A stretch of 50,695 bases of DNA from contig PXRA01000037.1 of assembly GCA_003021725.1 (NCBI GenBank), positions 1 through 50,695 of the forward strand, given 5' to 3'. Source of the DNA: Halobacteriales archaeon QH_8_64_26. GTDB lineage: Archaea; Halobacteriota; Halobacteria; Halobacteriales; Halococcaceae. Under the pieces are notes generated by a model. It was not told where the DNA came from. It ran no database searches and saw only the letters and a list, made by a program, of their open reading frames with translations. The position numbers were made by a program, and so were the translations under genes. Positions within the stretch are counted from its first letter, which is position 1; each line of letters starts with the position of its first letter. Positions 34,053-43,718 of this stretch are shown one piece after another.

Positions 34053-35504
34053 ATGGCAAGCGAAGCGAACGACGAGCGCGCGGCCGAGGGCGACCTCGGC
34101 TTTCTCGACGACGTTCTGAACGAGGAGCAGGTATCCTTCGGTTCCTCGGATCGGGACAATCACGCCGGGGACTGGGGGACGCCCGAGGAACGGGAAGTCA
34201 GACCCAGTGCCGTCGTCTGGCCGGAATCGACCGCCGAGGTCTCGGGGGTGCTCGAAGCCGCGAACGCTCGGGACATGCCGGTGACCCCCTACGCCGCGGG
34301 CACCGGCCTGGAGGGCAACGCCACCCCTGCCCACGGCGGGATCAGCATGGACCTCACGCGGATGGACTCGGTTCTGGATCGCCGGCCCGAGGACTTCCAG
34401 ATCGACGTCGAGGCCGGCGTGATCGGCTCGGCGGTCGACGAGGCCGTCGGTGGTGATGGCCTCACCTTCCCGCCGCTGCCCTCTTCGGGGGACATCTCGA
34501 CGATCGGCGGGATGATCGCGACCGACGCGAGCGGGATGCAGACGGTGAAATACGGCGAGGTGCGCGACTGGGTGCTCGAACTCGAAGCCGTGCTGGCCGA
34601 CGGGACGGTGATAACGGCGGGCAGCAAGGCGGTCAAGACCTCCAGTGGCTACAATCTCAAAGACCTCTTAGTAGGCAGCGAAGGGACGCTCGGGGTGGTG
34701 ACCCGCGCGACGCTACAGTTGGCCGGCCGGCCCGAGCAGATCCGTGGGGGGCGGGCGATCTTCGGGGACTTAGAGGACGCCACGGCCGCCGTTTTCGACG
34801 CCGTTCGGTCGGGCGTCGACGTCGCACGAATCGAGTTGCTCGACGACACGACGGTCGCGATGGCGAACGCCTACCTCGACACCGGACTGCCCGACGCGCC
34901 GATGGTCTTTCTCGAGTTCCACGCGAACCACGGCATCGAAGAGGAGATCGAGTTCTGTCGGAGCCTCTTCGAAGCGAAGGACGTCGAGCGCTTCGAGATG
35001 GCCGCCGAAAAGGAGGAGATGGCCGAGCTGTGGCAGGCCCGCCGCGAGTTGGCCTATGCCGTCGATTCGTATGATCCCGATCTCACTCCCTTGCATCCCG
35101 GCGACGTTACCGTTCCGATCTCGAAGTATCCAGAGACAGTGCGCTACATCAAGGAACTGGCCGCCGAGCACGGTCTGCTGGTACCGTGTTTCGGCCACGC
35201 GGGCGACGGGAACGTCCACTATTCGGTGCTCGTCGATCCCGCCGACGAGGCCGATGTTGAACGCGGCGAGGCGGTGTACGGGGAGATCGTCGAGCGGGCG
35301 ATTTCCTGGGGCGGAACTGCGACGGGCGAACACGGGATCGGTCAGGGCAAACGCGAGTACCTAAAGGCAGAACACGGCCCCGAGAGCGTCGAGGCGATGC
35401 GGGCGGTAAAGCGCGCGCTCGATCCGAACGACACGCTCAATCCGGGCAAGATCTTCCCCGAGACCGCCGAGGGAAAGCGAGTCAGGGCACCGGCCGACGA
35501 CTGA
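34053..35504 (+). CDS. FAD-linked oxidase of the GlcD/D-lactate dehydrogenase type
   Basis: A 483-residue flavoprotein that oxidises a 2-hydroxy acid (D-lactate or glycolate type). The FAD site of the PCMH fold is at VTPYAAGTGLEGNATPAHGG, and the C-terminal cap contains FGHAGDGNVHY (active-site His/Asn region), GEHGIGQGKREY and LDPNDTLNPGKIFP. All family motifs are intact. The start at 34053 follows a TATA-like box. The open frame reaches upstream to 33891, but this part holds the promoter and lacks homology. No GlcE or GlcF partner is nearby, so it is likely a single-subunit enzyme that passes electrons to quinone or to another carrier. Confidence 0.93.
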   Translation: MASEANDERAAEGDLGFLDDVLNEEQVSFGSSDRDNHAGDWGTPEEREVRPSAVVWPESTAEVSGVLEAANARDMPVTPYAAGTGLEGNATPAHGGISMDLTRMDSVLDRRPEDFQIDVEAGVIGSAVDEAVGGDGLTFPPLPSSGDISTIGGMIATDASGMQTVKYGEVRDWVLELEAVLADGTVITAGSKAVKTSSGYNLKDLLVGSEGTLGVVTRATLQLAGRPEQIRGGRAIFGDLEDATAAVFDAVRSGVDVARIELLDDTTVAMANAYLDTGLPDAPMVFLEFHANHGIEEEIEFCRSLFEAKDVERFEMAAEKEEMAELWQARRELAYAVDSYDPDLTPLHPGDVTVPISKYPETVRYIKELAAEHGLLVPCFGHAGDGNVHYSVLVDPADEADVERGEAVYGEIVERAISWGGTATGEHGIGQGKREYLKAEHGPESVEAMRAVKRALDPNDTLNPGKIFPETAEGKRVRAPADD

Positions 35505-35576
35505 TCGCCGTCGCCAGCGTTCCGTGACAGCAGCGTCCGTTTTTCGGTCGTCTCGTCCGGGGAGGAGTAACCGTCC

Positions 35577-36347
35577 TCAGCGCGCCGTCCACCCGCCGTC
35601 GGCCGTCAGCACCGACCCGGTGACGAACGAGGCGGCGTCGCTCGCGAGGAATACTACTGTGCCGGCGATCTCCTCGGGGTCGGCGAAGCGACCCATTGGG
35701 GTGCGCTCGCGGATCGACTCGCCGAGGGCCTCGTCCTCGCGCAGGTCATCGGTTAGTTCGGTCGCGACGTAGCCCGGCGCGAGAACGTTCGCCCGTGCGT
35801 CGGGTGCCCAGTCGAGCGCGAGGCTCTTGGTCATGCCCACGAGCCCGTGTTTCGAGGCCACGTAGGGGTGCTGGCGGGGCAGTCCCACCAGGCCGCCGAC
35901 GCTCGCAACGTTGACGACCGAGCCACCCCGGTCGGTGATGGAATCGGCCGCAGCGTGGGTACACCGAAACGCTCCGGTGAGGTTCACCTCCAAGAGGTCG
36001 GCAAAGGCCTGGGGATCGACGGTTTCGGGCGTGCCGAGCGCTGCGGCGGGGTTGGCTCCAGCGTTGTTTACCAGCACGTCGATCCCACCCAGCTCGCGTT
36101 CGACGCGTTCGACGAGGTCCGTGACCGCCTCCCCGTTGGTGACGTCCGCGGTGGCCGGGAGCGCGGTGCCGCCCGTCTCCTCGATCCCCTCGGCGACCGC
36201 TTCGACTTGCTCGTCGCTCCGTGCGACCGGGACGACCGCTGCCCCGGCGTCGGCGAGTTCACCCGCGATCGCCCGGCCGATGCCCCGGCCGCCGCCGGTG
36301 ACGATCGCGACCCGATCCTCCAGCCCGAAGCGCTCGGTGAGCGTCAT
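35577..36347 (-). CDS. SDR-family oxidoreductase
   Basis: A 256-residue classical short-chain dehydrogenase, probably NAD(P)-dependent on a hydroxy or keto substrate such as 3-oxoacyl compounds. TGGGRGIG at about 17-24 binds the cofactor, NNAG is present in LVNNAGANPAAAL, and the catalytic Ser and YxxxK are in NVASVGGLVG and YVASKHG. The C-terminus ends in SVLTADGGWTAR, typical of FabG-like proteins. The start is the ATG at 36347. TTATACC lies about 25 bases upstream on this strand, so the message may be leaderless. It converges with the FAD oxidase gene, with about 70 bases between the stops. Confidence 0.92.
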   Translation of the reverse strand: MTLTERFGLEDRVAIVTGGGRGIGRAIAGELADAGAAVVPVARSDEQVEAVAEGIEETGGTALPATADVTNGEAVTDLVERVERELGGIDVLVNNAGANPAAALGTPETVDPQAFADLLEVNLTGAFRCTHAAADSITDRGGSVVNVASVGGLVGLPRQHPYVASKHGLVGMTKSLALDWAPDARANVLAPGYVATELTDDLREDEALGESIRERTPMGRFADPEEIAGTVVFLASDAASFVTGSVLTADGGWTAR

Positions 36348-36547
36348 ACGCGAAGCCAGCGCGCCCGCGGGTATAAGCGTCGAGTTCGCCGACAACAGGG
36401 ACGACGAAGCGGTGGCGATGGCGACAGTAGCGACGGCGACGGTGGCGACGATAGCGACGACCCGTTCGATCGCTCGGCGGGTCGGTCGCTACCGGAAATC
36501 GATGCACGGACCCGTGTCTTGACGCCGGCGACGCTACTTCCCCTGTT

Positions 36548-37990
36548 ATGCGAGTTCACTGGCACCGAAGCGACATCAGGGCAAGCGACAACCAGGGTCT
36601 CGCCGCGGCCGCCGAAAGCGAGGACGAGGGTGAGGGCGAGGCCCTACCCGTCTTCGTTTTCGATCCCGACGTGATGGATCACGGCTCCCCGCCGCGCATG
36701 GCCTTCCTGCTCGACGCACTCGCCTCCCTCCGGGAGACCTACCGCGAACGGGGCAGCGACCTGTTGGTGACTCGGGGCGACCCGGCCGAGGAGCTCCCGC
36801 GGCTGGTAGCGGAGTACGACGCCGCGGGCGTCACCTGGAACCAGGACTACTCGGGACTGGCCGTCGAGCGCGACCGACGGGTCAGGGAAGCACTCGCCGA
36901 CGCCGACTCGGAGTACGAGACGTTCCACGACGCGGTACACCACGAACCGGGGTCGATAACGACGAACAACGGCGATCCCTACTCGGTCTTTTCGTACTTC
37001 GGCGAGAAGTGGCTCGACCGCGAGAAGGAAGACCCCTACCCCGAACCCGACGGCGACGACCTCGCCGAGGTCGAAACCGGAGCCGAAGGGACCAACGAGC
37101 TGCCGACGCTCGAGGAGTTGGGCTTCACCGAGCCCGACAGCGACCTGCCCGACGCCGGTACCGAGGCGGCCCGCGAGCGCCTCGAATCCTTCTGTGCGGA
37201 GGACATCTACGAGTACGGCGAGCGCCGGGACTTCCCCGCCGAGGAACGCACCTCGCGGCTCTCACAGGACATCCACTACGGGACGATCGGCGTTCGAGAA
37301 GTCTACGAACGGACCGCGGAGGCAATGCAGGAGGCCGACAGCGAGGAAGCCGAAGAGTCCGTCGAGGCCTACCAGGAGGAACTCGCCTGGAGCGAGTTCT
37401 TCACGCAGGTCCTCTATTACAACCCGAACGTCGTCCACGAGAACTACCGGGGCTTCGAGAACGGGATCGAGTGGCGCGAGGACGAGGCCGAACTCGACGC
37501 CTGGAAAGCCGGGGAGACGGGCTATCCGATCGTCGACGCCGGGATGCGCCAACTGCAACGCGAATCGTATATGCACAACCGCCTGCGGATGATCGTCGCC
37601 TCCTTTCTTACCAAAGACCTCATGCTCGATTGGCGCGCGGGCTACGATCATTTTCGTACTCGCCTGGTCGATCACGACACCGGCAACGACAACGGCGGCT
37701 GGCAGTGGGCCGGCTCGACGGGCACCGACGCCCAGCCCTATTTCCGGGTGTTCAACCCGATGAAACAAGGGTCGGATTACGACGCCGAGTGTGAGTACAT
37801 CACCGAGTACGTTCCCGAACTCGACGGCGTCGACCCCGAGGTGATCCACTCCTGGCACGAGTTAGACGAGGCCGAGCGCGAGGACCACGCCCCCGACTAT
37901 CCGGCACCGATCGTCGATCACGACGAGCGCCGCGAGGAAGCGATCGCGATGTACGAGCGGGCGCGCGGCGAGGACGAGGACGACGACTGA
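36548..37990 (+). CDS. phr: Deoxyribodipyrimidine photolyase (cryptochrome/photolyase family)
   Basis: A 480-residue light-driven DNA repair enzyme that splits pyrimidine dimers using FAD. The N-terminal alpha/beta part (MRVHWHRSDIRASDN, FVFDPDVM) holds the antenna site. The FAD domain shows TSRLSQDIHYGTIGVREVY, AWSEFFTQVLYYNP, TGYPIVDAGMRQLQ and NRLRMIVASFLTKDLM, and DTGNDNGGWQWAGSTG lines the flavin and dimer cavity. The insert near 165-185 and the final tail are acidic, as expected of haloarchaea. The motif set is complete, so it should be active. It is divergent from the SDR gene. Confidence 0.95.
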   Translation: MRVHWHRSDIRASDNQGLAAAAESEDEGEGEALPVFVFDPDVMDHGSPPRMAFLLDALASLRETYRERGSDLLVTRGDPAEELPRLVAEYDAAGVTWNQDYSGLAVERDRRVREALADADSEYETFHDAVHHEPGSITTNNGDPYSVFSYFGEKWLDREKEDPYPEPDGDDLAEVETGAEGTNELPTLEELGFTEPDSDLPDAGTEAARERLESFCAEDIYEYGERRDFPAEERTSRLSQDIHYGTIGVREVYERTAEAMQEADSEEAEESVEAYQEELAWSEFFTQVLYYNPNVVHENYRGFENGIEWREDEAELDAWKAGETGYPIVDAGMRQLQRESYMHNRLRMIVASFLTKDLMLDWRAGYDHFRTRLVDHDTGNDNGGWQWAGSTGTDAQPYFRVFNPMKQGSDYDAECEYITEYVPELDGVDPEVIHSWHELDEAEREDHAPDYPAPIVDHDERREEAIAMYERARGEDEDDD

Positions 37991-38130
37991 GAGGGACGCT
38001 TCGGGCATACAGAACAGGACGACGGCGCTCGGCCGGTAGCCCTCGATCTCGGGTCAGCGTGCTCGACGGTCCGGCGGCCGGACAGCCAACGGTTCCCGAG
38101 ACTGATTTCCGCTGCTCTCGGTCTGGGGAC

Positions 38131-39225
38131 ATGGTCAACGGTGCTCACGCGGACGGCGAGGTCGAACCCGAACACTATGCACGCTTCGAGGAGCGAGCGG
38201 GCAACTCCGCTATGACGCCCGACGGCCGGTTGATCGTGAGCCGCCATCCCTTCCCCTACGGAGAGGCCCCCGAGTACCGCGTCGTCGAACACGTCGGGAA
38301 CGGGACCGTCGAACCGTTCCCGAACGAGGAGTGGAGCACGCCTCCGGGGAGGACGGCATCGGCATCAGCTCGCTGATCGGGCTCCGGGCGGACCCGACCG
38401 GCATCGTCCGCATCCTTGACATCGGCGAGCCCGCAGAGGGCGTGCTCCCGAAGCTCGTCTCCTGGGATACCCGTACCGACCCGGCTCGATCGGGTCGATC
38501 ACATCCCGGCACACGCGACGACGGCGCTGTCCTTCATGCAGGACTTCGCGTACGACGCGGTCAGGAACGCGATCTACATCGCGGACCTCGGGCTGAGCGA
38601 CGAACCCACCGAGTCCGGAGCGCCCGCCCTCGTAGCCCTCGACTTGGAGACGGGCCGAACACGACGGGTGATCGAGGACCACCACAGCGTCCTGCCCGAG
38701 GCGGGCGTCGACCCGGTGATCGAGGGCGAGCCGGTGGTCCAGGAGAACGCGAACGGCGACCTCGAAGCGATCAGCGCGGGGCTCGACGGCGTCACGATCG
38801 ATCCGTTCTTCGAGTGAGTGTATTTCTGTGCGATGACCGGACGGAGCGTCTATCGCGTTCGGGCGGCGGACCTGCTCGACGAATCGTTGACCGGCGCGGA
38901 ACTCGACGAGCGCATCGAACGCTACGGCGAGAAGGCGATCTGTGATGGCATCACGATCGACACGGCAGGCAACGTCTACATAACCGATATGACGAACAAT
39001 GCGATCGGCGTGACTCGATCCTCCGGCGAGTACGAGGTCCTCGCGCGGAACGACGAGAAGGTTCTGTGGCCCGATGGGTTCTGTTGTGGACCGGACGATC
39101 ACATCTACTTCACCGTGAGCCAGTTGCATCGCGCACCGCCGTTCAACAGGGGCGAAGAGAAGTCCTACACGCCCTTCGAGCTGTTCCGGTTCGAGAGCCT
39201 CGCGCCGGTAACGGTCGGCCGATAG
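38131..39225 (+). pseudogene. SMP-30/Yellow-type beta-propeller protein, broken in several places
   Basis: Four pieces of one protein lie end to end in changing frames. 38131-38345 encodes MVNGAHADGEVEPEHYARF and SAMTPDGRLIVSRHPFP. A one-base loss near 38345 moves reading to a second frame (GISSLIGLRADPTGIVRIL, KLVSWDTRTD). Near 38485 it moves back (LDRVDHIPAHATTALSF, NAIYIADLGLSD). At 38815 a TGA cuts the line FFE*VYFCAMTG, where a Trp (TGG) is expected in the family's EWVY box. The rest to 39225 is clean (YITDMTNNAIGV, WPDGFCCGPDDHIYF). The original protein of about 365 residues is like major royal jelly/Yellow and gluconolactonase-type propellers. Two frameshifts and one stop make function very unlikely. 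Confidence 0.88.
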
Positions 39226-39320
39226 CCCGTAGCGGTCGGCGCGTCCCGGTCGATCGACCGGACGTCAGTGCGGCGGTATGGACGGTACGTTTAGGAACGT
39301 TCTCCCGATAGGAGAGGCAT

Positions 39321-40181
39321 ATGTTCGCCCTCGAAGACATCGAGACCGTCGGCGTCGTCGGCGCGGGGACGATGGGCAGCGGTATCGCTCAGGTCAGCGC
39401 CCAGGCGGGCTACCAGGTGAGGTTGCGCGACATCGAGGAGGAGTACCTCGACCGGGGCTTCGAGACGATCGACGATAGCCTGGGGCGGTTCGTCGAGCGG
39501 GATACGCTGAGCCAGGACGAAGCCGACGCGGCCCGCGAGCGGATCACGGGCACGACCGACCTCGCCGATCTAGCGAAGTGTGAACTGGTGATCGAGGCGG
39601 TCGTCGAGAACATGAACGTGAAAAAGGAGGTCTTCGCCGATCTGGACGACGTGGTGGGCGAGGACGCAGTGCTCGGAACGAACACCAGTACGCTCTCGAT
39701 CACGTCGATCGCGAGCGCGACCGACCGCCCCGAGAGGGTGGTGGGCCTGCACTTCATGAACCCGGTGCCGGTAATGAGCGGCGTCGAGGTCGTTATCGGC
39801 GAGAAAACGAGCGAGGGGACGGGCGAGCTGGTCCACACGTTCGCCGAGGAGCTGGGCAAGGAGACCTGGGAAGCCGAGGACAAGCCCGGGTTCGTCAGCA
39901 ACCGCATCCTGATGCCCTGGATCAACGAGGGGATCAGAGCGCTCGACGAGGGCGTCGCCACCAAGGAGGACATCGACCGCGGGATGAAACTCGGGACGAA
40001 CGTACCGATGGGGCCGCTCGAACTCGCGGATCACATCGGGCTGGACGTCTGTCTCGACGCGACCCGCACTCTCTGGGAGGAACTGGGCGATCGGTACAAG
40101 CCGGCCTACCTCCTCAAACGGAAGGTCGAAGCCGACGACCTCGGGAAGAAAACCGGCCAGGGGTTCTACACATACGACTGA
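39321..40181 (+). CDS. 3-hydroxyacyl-CoA dehydrogenase
   Basis: A 286-residue NAD-dependent 3-hydroxyacyl-CoA dehydrogenase of the single-domain type, active in fatty acid or polyhydroxyalkanoate-related oxidation and reduction. VGVVGAGTMGSGIAQ at about 10-24 is the NAD loop, TNTSTLSIT and GLHFMNPVPVM hold catalytic Ser/His residues, and NRILMPWINEG with the C-terminal helices form the dimer and acyl-CoA side. It ends KKTGQGFYTYD, a typical C-terminus. It is intact although both neighbours are broken. Direction of the reaction cannot be told from sequence. Confidence 0.95.
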   Translation: MFALEDIETVGVVGAGTMGSGIAQVSAQAGYQVRLRDIEEEYLDRGFETIDDSLGRFVERDTLSQDEADAARERITGTTDLADLAKCELVIEAVVENMNVKKEVFADLDDVVGEDAVLGTNTSTLSITSIASATDRPERVVGLHFMNPVPVMSGVEVVIGEKTSEGTGELVHTFAEELGKETWEAEDKPGFVSNRILMPWINEGIRALDEGVATKEDIDRGMKLGTNVPMGPLELADHIGLDVCLDATRTLWEELGDRYKPAYLLKRKVEADDLGKKTGQGFYTYD

Positions 40182-40258
40182 GCGGAACGAACGGGCAGGT
40201 GAGGACCTCCGACGCAACTCTCCCTGTGGATTTTGCTCCGGTGCCGAGTCGAGACAGT

Positions 40259-40898
40259 ATGCCCACTAAACCGACAGCATTCGAACGCGTCGAGAGCGTA
40301 GCGATCGTACCCTACGGCGGCTTCGACGAACTCGACGCGATCGGCCCTTGAAGTGTTACAGAACGCCGCCTCGCACGACAGCGATCTCTCCGTTCGGCTC
40401 CGGACGCTCGACTCGACGAGCGAGATTCGGGCGAGCCACGGGCTTCGGATCGTCCCTGACGGTACCCTCGATGAGAGCGATCCCGACCTCCTCGTGATAC
40501 CGGGTGGCGGATGGAATGACCGTTCCGAAGCGGGTGCCCGCGCCGAAGTTCGAGCGGGCACACTCCCCGACGCGATTTCGGCTCACCACGACACGGGAGG
40601 ACTCATCGCATCGGTCTGTACTGGCGGCATGATCCTCGCTGCAGCCGGGATACTCGATGGTCGACCGGCGATCACCCACCAGGGCGCGATCGACGACCTG
40701 CACGAATACGGTGCGGATGTGATCGACACTCGGGTCGTCGACGGCGGCGACGTTCTGACTGCTGGCGGCGTCACCGCGGGAATCGACCTCACGCTCTATC
40801 TGGTCGAACGGATCACAGGAACCGAGATCGCCGAACAGGTCGCTCAGGAGATGGAGTACGAGCGTTCGGCGGACATCTACCGTACCGATCGCGAATAG
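40259..40898 (+). pseudogene. DJ-1/PfpI-type protein with a frameshift
   Basis: The ATG at 40259 starts PTKPTAFERVESVAIVPYGG, then FDELDAIGP, and stops at once (CCT TGA at 40347-40352). The next frame, entered after GGCCCTT, continues EVLQNAASHDSDLSVRLRTL, LLVIPGGGWNDRS, IASVCTGGMILAAAGIL and ITHQGAIDDLHEYG, the full DJ-1/PfpI core with its nucleophile Cys in the elbow. Family members read DAIGPYEVL here, so two bases are missing (or one has been gained). Without the first strand the later frame alone is unlikely to fold. It could also be a sequencing error in an otherwise good gene, because the rest is well conserved. Confidence 0.8.
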
Positions 40899-40934
40899 CG
40901 ATCGATAATTGGCGATCGATGGCCGACAGGCGGT

Positions 40935-42035
40935 TCAGCGCACCTCCTCGTAGACCGCTTCGAGGCTATCGATCGCGCGCTCGACGCTTACCGCCTCGCG
41001 TCGGGAAAGACATTCCTCGCACAGTCGATCGCGCCTGGCGAGCGCGCGCCGGAGCGACGTCTCGAAGGCGTCGGTATCGCCGGGCGGGTAGTGATAGCCC
41101 GTCTCGCCCTCAACGATCGTATCGATAAGCGCCCCACTTGCCACGCCGACGACGGGCGTCCCACAGGCCATCGCTTCGAGCGCGACCAGGCCTTGGGTTT
41201 CGATCGGGCTCGGGAACGCGAAGACGTCGAGCGCCGAGTAGAACTCGGGGAGCTCCTCGCGGTCGAGAAACCCCAGGAAACGTGCGTTCACGCCCAGTTC
41301 CTCGGCCCGTGCCTCGAGGCTCTCGCGGGCGGGGCCATCCCCACCGAAGACGAACGTGGCGTCCACCTCGGCCGCGGCGACAAGCAGATCGGAAAGCTGT
41401 TTCTCGTAGCCGTGCCGGCCGGTATAGCCGACCAGGGGACCCTCGGGGAGGTCGTAGCGCGCGCGGAACTCCCCGAACTCGACCGGCGCGAACCGATCGA
41501 TATCGACCCCATTAGGAACGACCGAGACCGGTCCGATCCCCCGATCGCGGAGGGCTTTCCGTGCTGTTTCGCTCGGCGCAACGACCCGGTCGGCGCGCCT
41601 GAGGAACCACCGCTCGTAGGCGTCGCCGACGCGGGCAACTACCCCGCGCAGCCACCCCTCGACGAGGTAGCCGGCATACTCCGAGGTGGGCGTGTGATAG
41701 GAGGCCACCAGCGGTCGTCCCTCGGCGCGAGCGAGTTTCAGCCCGCCGAGACCGACGCCGAAGGGAGTATGCGCGTGGATGACCTCGCTTTCCCGCACTG
41801 CGTCGGGGATCGCGGGCGCGCCCAGTCGAAAGTCCTCGTAAAAGGGGAACGGAAGGCTGGGAACGGAGAACTCGCCGGCTTCGCCGCCGTACTCCGCGGA
41901 ACCCGGGTAGACGACATCCATCCGGCCACCGCGCTCGCCCCAGCGTTCGCGCCAGGTCCGGATCGTGTAGGTGACGCCGTTGACCGTCGGCAGGTAGGTA
42001 TCAGTGAAGGCAGCGACGTGGGGCACCGAAGCCAT
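40935..42035 (-). CDS. Glycosyltransferase family 4
   Basis: A 366-residue GT-B fold retaining glycosyltransferase. The N-terminal acceptor domain starts AAFTDTYLPTVNGVTYTIRT. The donor domain has VVPNGVDIDRF, LVGYTGRHGYEKQL, and SPIETQGLVALEAMACGTPV, the E-x7-E motif that binds the nucleotide sugar. It acts at the cytoplasmic face, probably on a glycolipid or protein glycan. Acceptor and sugar cannot be named. It lies 125 bases from a second family 4 enzyme on the same strand and may form part of one glycan pathway. Confidence 0.93.
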   Translation of the reverse strand: MASVPHVAAFTDTYLPTVNGVTYTIRTWRERWGERGGRMDVVYPGSAEYGGEAGEFSVPSLPFPFYEDFRLGAPAIPDAVRESEVIHAHTPFGVGLGGLKLARAEGRPLVASYHTPTSEYAGYLVEGWLRGVVARVGDAYERWFLRRADRVVAPSETARKALRDRGIGPVSVVPNGVDIDRFAPVEFGEFRARYDLPEGPLVGYTGRHGYEKQLSDLLVAAAEVDATFVFGGDGPARESLEARAEELGVNARFLGFLDREELPEFYSALDVFAFPSPIETQGLVALEAMACGTPVVGVASGALIDTIVEGETGYHYPPGDTDAFETSLRRALARRDRLCEECLSRREAVSVERAIDSLEAVYEEVR

Positions 42036-42160
42036 CTCACGCCCGGTTCCAGCGGGCGCACATAAGGCGTTGTGTCTTCGCGCTCGGTAAACGGAGATGG
42101 GTCGAGAGAGTCGAGGGGTCGGGGAAATCGACCGGAATACCAGGAGTCGATGAAAACCGA

Positions 42161-43198
42161 CTACACTACTTCGCGATAGATCCTCGATAGCTTCTCGCCC
42201 ACATGGCCTAAACTGTGGCGTTTTGCGGTCTCGCGGGCGTTCTCGCCGAGCCGATCGCGGAGATCGGGATCGCGGTGCAGTCGGTCGAGCGCCGCCCGAA
42301 ACTCGGCGGGCGACGAACAGAGCAGGCAGTCCTCACCGTCGGTGTAGAACTCCCGAAAAACGGGAATGTCCCGGAGGACGACCGCCTTCCCACAGGCCAT
42401 CGCTTCGAGCACCACTAAGCCCTGGTTCTCGACTTTCGCCGGAAAGCAGAAGACATCGCCCGCAGCGAAGGCTCCACGCTTGTCCTCGATCCAGCCGGTA
42501 AACGTAACGTTCTCGGGGGGGTTACGGGTCCGCTTCCGCACTTCGGGGGCGGCGTGGGGCCCCCGATCGTAAGGGCCGAACCAGGCGAAATCGTAGTCGG
42601 TCGCTTCCGCGAGCCGGCAGAACACGGATAATCCTTTGCGCTCAAAGACGTTGCCCACGGCGAAGACAACGGTGCCTTCCAGATCGTATCGCTCGCGGTA
42701 GGGCTCGCGGAGCGCCTCGAAGTCCTCCAAGGAGTCGAGATCGACGCCGTTCGAGATCGGTTCGATCGGCGCTCGGATCGGATAGGATTCGAGCACGCCT
42801 CTCGTGTACTCGCTCGGACAGAGAACGAGATCGGCCCGTGAGTAAAACCACTTGAGATAGCGCTCGAGAACGGGCCCAACGAGCGTCGACCCCCGGAAGC
42901 TCCCGGCGAAGTCCTCACGGGTAACGTGGGCGTGACAGACGAGGGGGACGCTCCGATAGTCGGCCAACCGGGCGAGGGCGAGCGAGCCCGGGCCGATCAT
43001 CTGGGTGTGGACGAGGTCGAACTCGGCAAGGGAGAGTCGATCGAGCGCTCGGCGAGGATCGTCGAGGTCGGTCGGCCACGGCGAGGTGCGGACCTCGACG
43101 TCCGCCTCGCGGAGGGCCCGTCGTTGCTGGGTCGTTGCACTCGCGATGCCGCTGCGCCGGAGGCGATCTTCGAGTTCGAGGTAGTGAAGAACGCGCAT
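42161..43198 (-). CDS. Glycosyltransferase family 4
   Basis: A 345-residue retaining GT-B enzyme. The N-terminus MRVLHYLELEDRLRRSGIAS, then DLVHTQMIGPGSLAL, is the acceptor half. The donor half has EPISNGVDLDSL, VFAVGNVFERKGL and VENQGLVVLEAMACGKAVV, with E-x7-E conserved. It shares only general features with the gene at 40935, so the two are old paralogues rather than recent copies. An AT-rich box (AAAATTATTG) about 30 bases before the ATG suggests a leaderless start. Probably part of surface-glycan synthesis with its neighbour. Confidence 0.93.
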   Translation of the reverse strand: MRVLHYLELEDRLRRSGIASATTQQRRALREADVEVRTSPWPTDLDDPRRALDRLSLAEFDLVHTQMIGPGSLALARLADYRSVPLVCHAHVTREDFAGSFRGSTLVGPVLERYLKWFYSRADLVLCPSEYTRGVLESYPIRAPIEPISNGVDLDSLEDFEALREPYRERYDLEGTVVFAVGNVFERKGLSVFCRLAEATDYDFAWFGPYDRGPHAAPEVRKRTRNPPENVTFTGWIEDKRGAFAAGDVFCFPAKVENQGLVVLEAMACGKAVVLRDIPVFREFYTDGEDCLLCSSPAEFRAALDRLHRDPDLRDRLGENARETAKRHSLGHVGEKLSRIYREVV

Positions 43199-43421
43199 GC
43201 CAGGCCGAGACGGCTTCGTACAATAATTTTATCGGATCAGCCGGCAGCCATAAAGTATATGTTCCTGACGCCGAAGACCCCGATGGGGCGACTCTGGACG
43301 TGCTTTTCTCACGTCCGTTTCACCCCGGAACCCCACCCCCCCCCCACCCATTCCCGTCGATCCCCGTCAATCGCCGATGCCGGGTCGGAGGGACTATACC
43401 CGGTGCTGGCCTGCTACCGTC

Positions 43422-43700
43422 GTGAGCATCGCGGCCGAGCGGATCGAGCGGCTAAGCGAACTCGCGAGCGAGGCGGCCGCCAGTGGGGAGACCGACCGAG
43501 CACGCGAGTACGTCAGGCTGGCCCGCCGGATCGCCGAGCGCAACCGACTCCCCCTGCCCCGCGAACTGAAACGTTTCACCTGTGATCGGTGTGCCGCTTA
43601 CCTCCGACCGGGACGTAACGCTCGGGTCCGGGTCGAAGACGGTCGCGTCGTGATCACCTGTGGGTGTGGCGCACACTCCCGATATCCATACAACAGGTGA
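43422..43700 (+). CDS. rnp4: Ribonuclease P protein component 4
   Basis: A 92-residue zinc protein (Rpp21 family) that helps the archaeal RNase P RNA cut pre-tRNA leaders. Two parallel helices (IAAERIERLSELASEAA, YVRLARRIAERNRLPLP) are followed by a zinc ribbon with FTCDRCAAYLRPG and ITCGCGAHSRYP. The start is a GTG at 43422. The ATG at 43377 would add 15 residues, but CTATACC lies 26 bases before the GTG and fits a leaderless message. It leads a tight run with the YhbY and MscS genes (18- and 4-base gaps). Confidence 0.93.
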   Translation: MSIAAERIERLSELASEAAASGETDRAREYVRLARRIAERNRLPLPRELKRFTCDRCAAYLRPGRNARVRVEDGRVVITCGCGAHSRYPYNR

Positions 43701-43718
43701 CCGGCAGCAAAAAGGTTC

